Assembly (NCBI GenBank): GCA_023435945.1 | Contig: JAEZLB010000092.1 | Coordinates: 1-8,033 of the forward strand | DNA length: 8,033 bases | Origin: Pseudomonadota bacterium | GTDB lineage: Bacteria > Pseudomonadota > Gammaproteobacteria > Burkholderiales > Burkholderiaceae_D | Direction: 5' to 3' | Shown here: piece by piece, positions 7,175 through 8,033 of the stretch | How positions within the stretch are numbered: position 1 is the first letter of the stretch | How the letters are laid out: every line of letters begins with the position of its first letter | The notes under the pieces: model-generated | Databases searched by the model: none | What the model saw: only the letters and a program-made list of their open reading frames with translations | Told to the model about the DNA's origin: nothing | Made by a program: the position numbers and the translations under genes

Positions 7175-7202
7175 TTTAACTCCTCTTGTACCACGGTACA
7201 AT
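7175..7202 (+). promoter_or_regulatory. Candidate promoter of the adhesin gene
   Basis: TACAAT at 7197-7202 matches the -10 consensus at five of six positions, and TTTAAC at 7175-7180 is a poor -35 with a 16-base spacer. Transcription would begin near 7209, leaving a leader of about 55 bases. A weak -35 with a good -10 would suit activator dependence. No terminator separates the regulator gene from the adhesin, so read-through is also possible. Confidence 0.45.
7186..7201. promoter_or_regulatory. Perfect 7-2-7 palindrome overlapping the candidate adhesin promoter
   Basis: TTGTACC and GGTACAA are exact reverse complements around AC. The right arm overlaps the TACAAT -10 box, so a bound protein would most simply block RNA polymerase. 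NarL-family proteins are known to bind inverted heptamers with a 2-base spacer, and a LuxR/NarL-type regulator is encoded immediately upstream. That pairing is inference; the arm sequence is not the NarL consensus. Confidence 0.55.
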
Positions 7203-7262
7203 TCTCGCGAAGAAATATTGCCATCAAGATAGAAAGCATCCCGCAATCCCTTCGGAGCTTTC

Positions 7263-8033
7263 ATGGCGCAGTCAGGCACTATTATCGGCAAGGTTACTTT
7301 CATCACCGGGCAGGTCATCGCCCGCGCTCCCGATGGCAGTCAACGAGTTCTTAAAGTGGGTGATTTCGTCTACGAAGATGAAGTCATCCTCACCGCTGAG
7401 GACAGCCTGGTCGAATTCAGTTCGGACAATGGCCTGACCTATCTCCTGCGCGCCAAGGAAACGCTCACACTCGATTCCTACATATTTGAGGATCAACCTC
7501 AGCAAGCAAATTCCAGCCTGTTCGTGAGTGACGCGGAAATGGAGCGCATTGCCCAGGCCATTGCAGGGGAACACAGCCTGGATGAGTTGCTGGAAGAAAC
7601 CGCCGCCGGCCTGGTAGGCGGCAGCAGCTTTGCTGGCGAAGGGCATTCATTTGTGCAGTTGGCGCGGGTGGTGGAGAGTGTCTCGTCATTCAGTCCTGAA
7701 TTCACGTCATTGATTAATTCCATGATCAATACGCCTCTTAACGGAGGGGGCAACGGTTATTTGCAGCCAAATGAAACTAGTCGCAGTTCCGCATCTCTTC
7801 CGTCTACGGGAGGTAATGGCTCGACATCAGGCAATCCACCTGGTTCCAATCAAGCCCCAGTCGCCTACGCAGGTACGGCGACGACCGTCGAAAACACGTT
7901 GCTAGAAGGTCAGGTACCGGCGGCGCCGGATGTTGATGGCACGGTGACGTCGTACCAGTTGGTGTCGGATGTGACGTCGGGCACGCTGACGTTCAATGGG
8001 GATGGCAGCTACGAGTTTGATCCTGGCAGTTCG
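7263..8033 (+). CDS. LapA-like RTX-type surface adhesin, N-terminal retention module and first repeat (3' end beyond window)
   Basis: The frame is open for 257 codons to the window edge. Its ATG has GGAG at 7254-7257, five bases upstream. There is no Sec signal peptide, as expected for type I export with a C-terminal signal that would lie outside. Residues 1-110 form a retention module: an initial GTIIGKVTFITGQV strand, then VGDFVYEDEVILT and a FSSDNGLTYLL strand. In LapA this part folds in the periplasm and holds the exported adhesin in its TolC channel. Residues 113-116 are TAAG, the LapG di-alanine cleavage motif, after an acidic DELLEE helix. A Gly/Ser/Asn/Pro-rich linker (about 159-197) leads to a repeat starting at Asn196 (NQAPVA, later DVDGTVTSYQLV and GTLTFNGDGSYEFDPG), typical of cadherin/VCBS-like tandem repeats. 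The full protein is probably very large. Likely role: biofilm or surface attachment. It is not a shadow frame: domain order, ribosome site and context agree. Confidence 0.93.
   Translation, partial: MAQSGTIIGKVTFITGQVIARAPDGSQRVLKVGDFVYEDEVILTAEDSLVEFSSDNGLTYLLRAKETLTLDSYIFEDQPQQANSSLFVSDAEMERIAQAIAGEHSLDELLEETAAGLVGGSSFAGEGHSFVQLARVVESVSSFSPEFTSLINSMINTPLNGGGNGYLQPNETSRSSASLPSTGGNGSTSGNPPGSNQAPVAYAGTATTVENTLLEGQVPAAPDVDGTVTSYQLVSDVTSGTLTFNGDGSYEFDPGSS
7599..7610 (+). other. Codons of the TAAG (LapG-type) cleavage site in the adhesin
   Basis: These codons encode Thr113-Ala114-Ala115-Gly116. In Pseudomonas fluorescens LapA the periplasmic cysteine protease LapG cuts between the two alanines of a TAAG at nearly the same distance from the N-terminus. 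Position, flanking acidic helix and following Gly-rich stretch agree, so the site predicts LapG/LapD-type c-di-GMP control. Neither protein is encoded in this window. Confidence 0.8.
7848..8033 (+). repeat. First cadherin/VCBS-like repeat unit of the adhesin (incomplete)
   Basis: From Asn196 the protein changes from a low-complexity linker to a beta-sandwich-type repeat: NQAPVA opening, a TVEN strand, VPAAPDVDG, then SYQLV and GTLTFNGDGSYEFDPG. The DNA also changes, with a run of G+C-rich codons and recurring gtgacgtcg (about 7944-7952 and 7971-7979). Such units normally recur in tandem; only one is inside the window, so the copy number is unknown. Confidence 0.75.

Noticed and set aside
7186..7437. 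83-codon + strand frame beginning in the 7-2-7 palindrome and overlapping the adhesin start
   Set aside because: It is in another frame from the adhesin, starts with TTG without a ribosome site and encodes nothing recognisable; the adhesin frame explains the same bases.

Overview
The window looks like chromosomal DNA of a Gram-negative proteobacterium. The genes encode inner-membrane pumps, a periplasmic adaptor and an outer-membrane lipoprotein. Protein similarity as I remember it, and the mixed, moderately GC-rich codon use, suggest Betaproteobacteria (Burkholderiales, perhaps Oxalobacteraceae). That placement is inference, not proven. All recognised genes are on the + strand.

Left block (1-2300): the 3' end of an RND multidrug transporter of the AcrB/MexB (HAE1) type overlaps by 4 bases a complete NodT/OprM-type outer-membrane factor lipoprotein. 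A strong intrinsic hairpin terminator closes this efflux operon.

Middle (2301-2980): about 680 bases without a convincing gene, visibly AT-richer than the flanks (two sampled 60-base lines have 22 and 21 G+C). It holds one plausible sigma70 promoter far from any gene, several perfect short inverted repeats (8-1-8, 8-2-8, 8-2-8, 5-2-5), a near-perfect direct repeat and a weak insertion-sequence-end lookalike.

Right block (2981-8033): an adhesin-export locus of the LapA/LapB/LapC kind. Its order is a type I secretion ABC transporter with a non-catalytic C39-like N-terminal domain, an HlyD/LapC-family membrane fusion protein (1-base overlap), a LuxR/NarL-type regulator whose receiver domain has lost its phosphorylation residues (2-base gap), a 123-base gap with a promoter-like element and a perfect 7-2-7 palindrome, and the first 257 codons of a large surface adhesin. 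The adhesin start has a retention module, a TAAG (di-alanine) site matching the LapG protease recognition motif, a Gly/Ser/Asn-rich linker and the first cadherin/VCBS-like repeat. It runs off the end of the window.

Working model (inference): the ABC transporter and adaptor export the adhesin through a TolC-type protein encoded elsewhere. The retention module anchors it at the cell surface, a LapG-like periplasmic protease can release it under c-di-GMP/LapD control, and the orphan LuxR-type protein may regulate transcription through the palindrome. The most interesting points are the pseudo-receiver regulator next to the 7-2-7 operator-like site, and the damaged-looking 5' end of the ABC transporter gene, where family-like residues lie in frame upstream of the only usable start codon.
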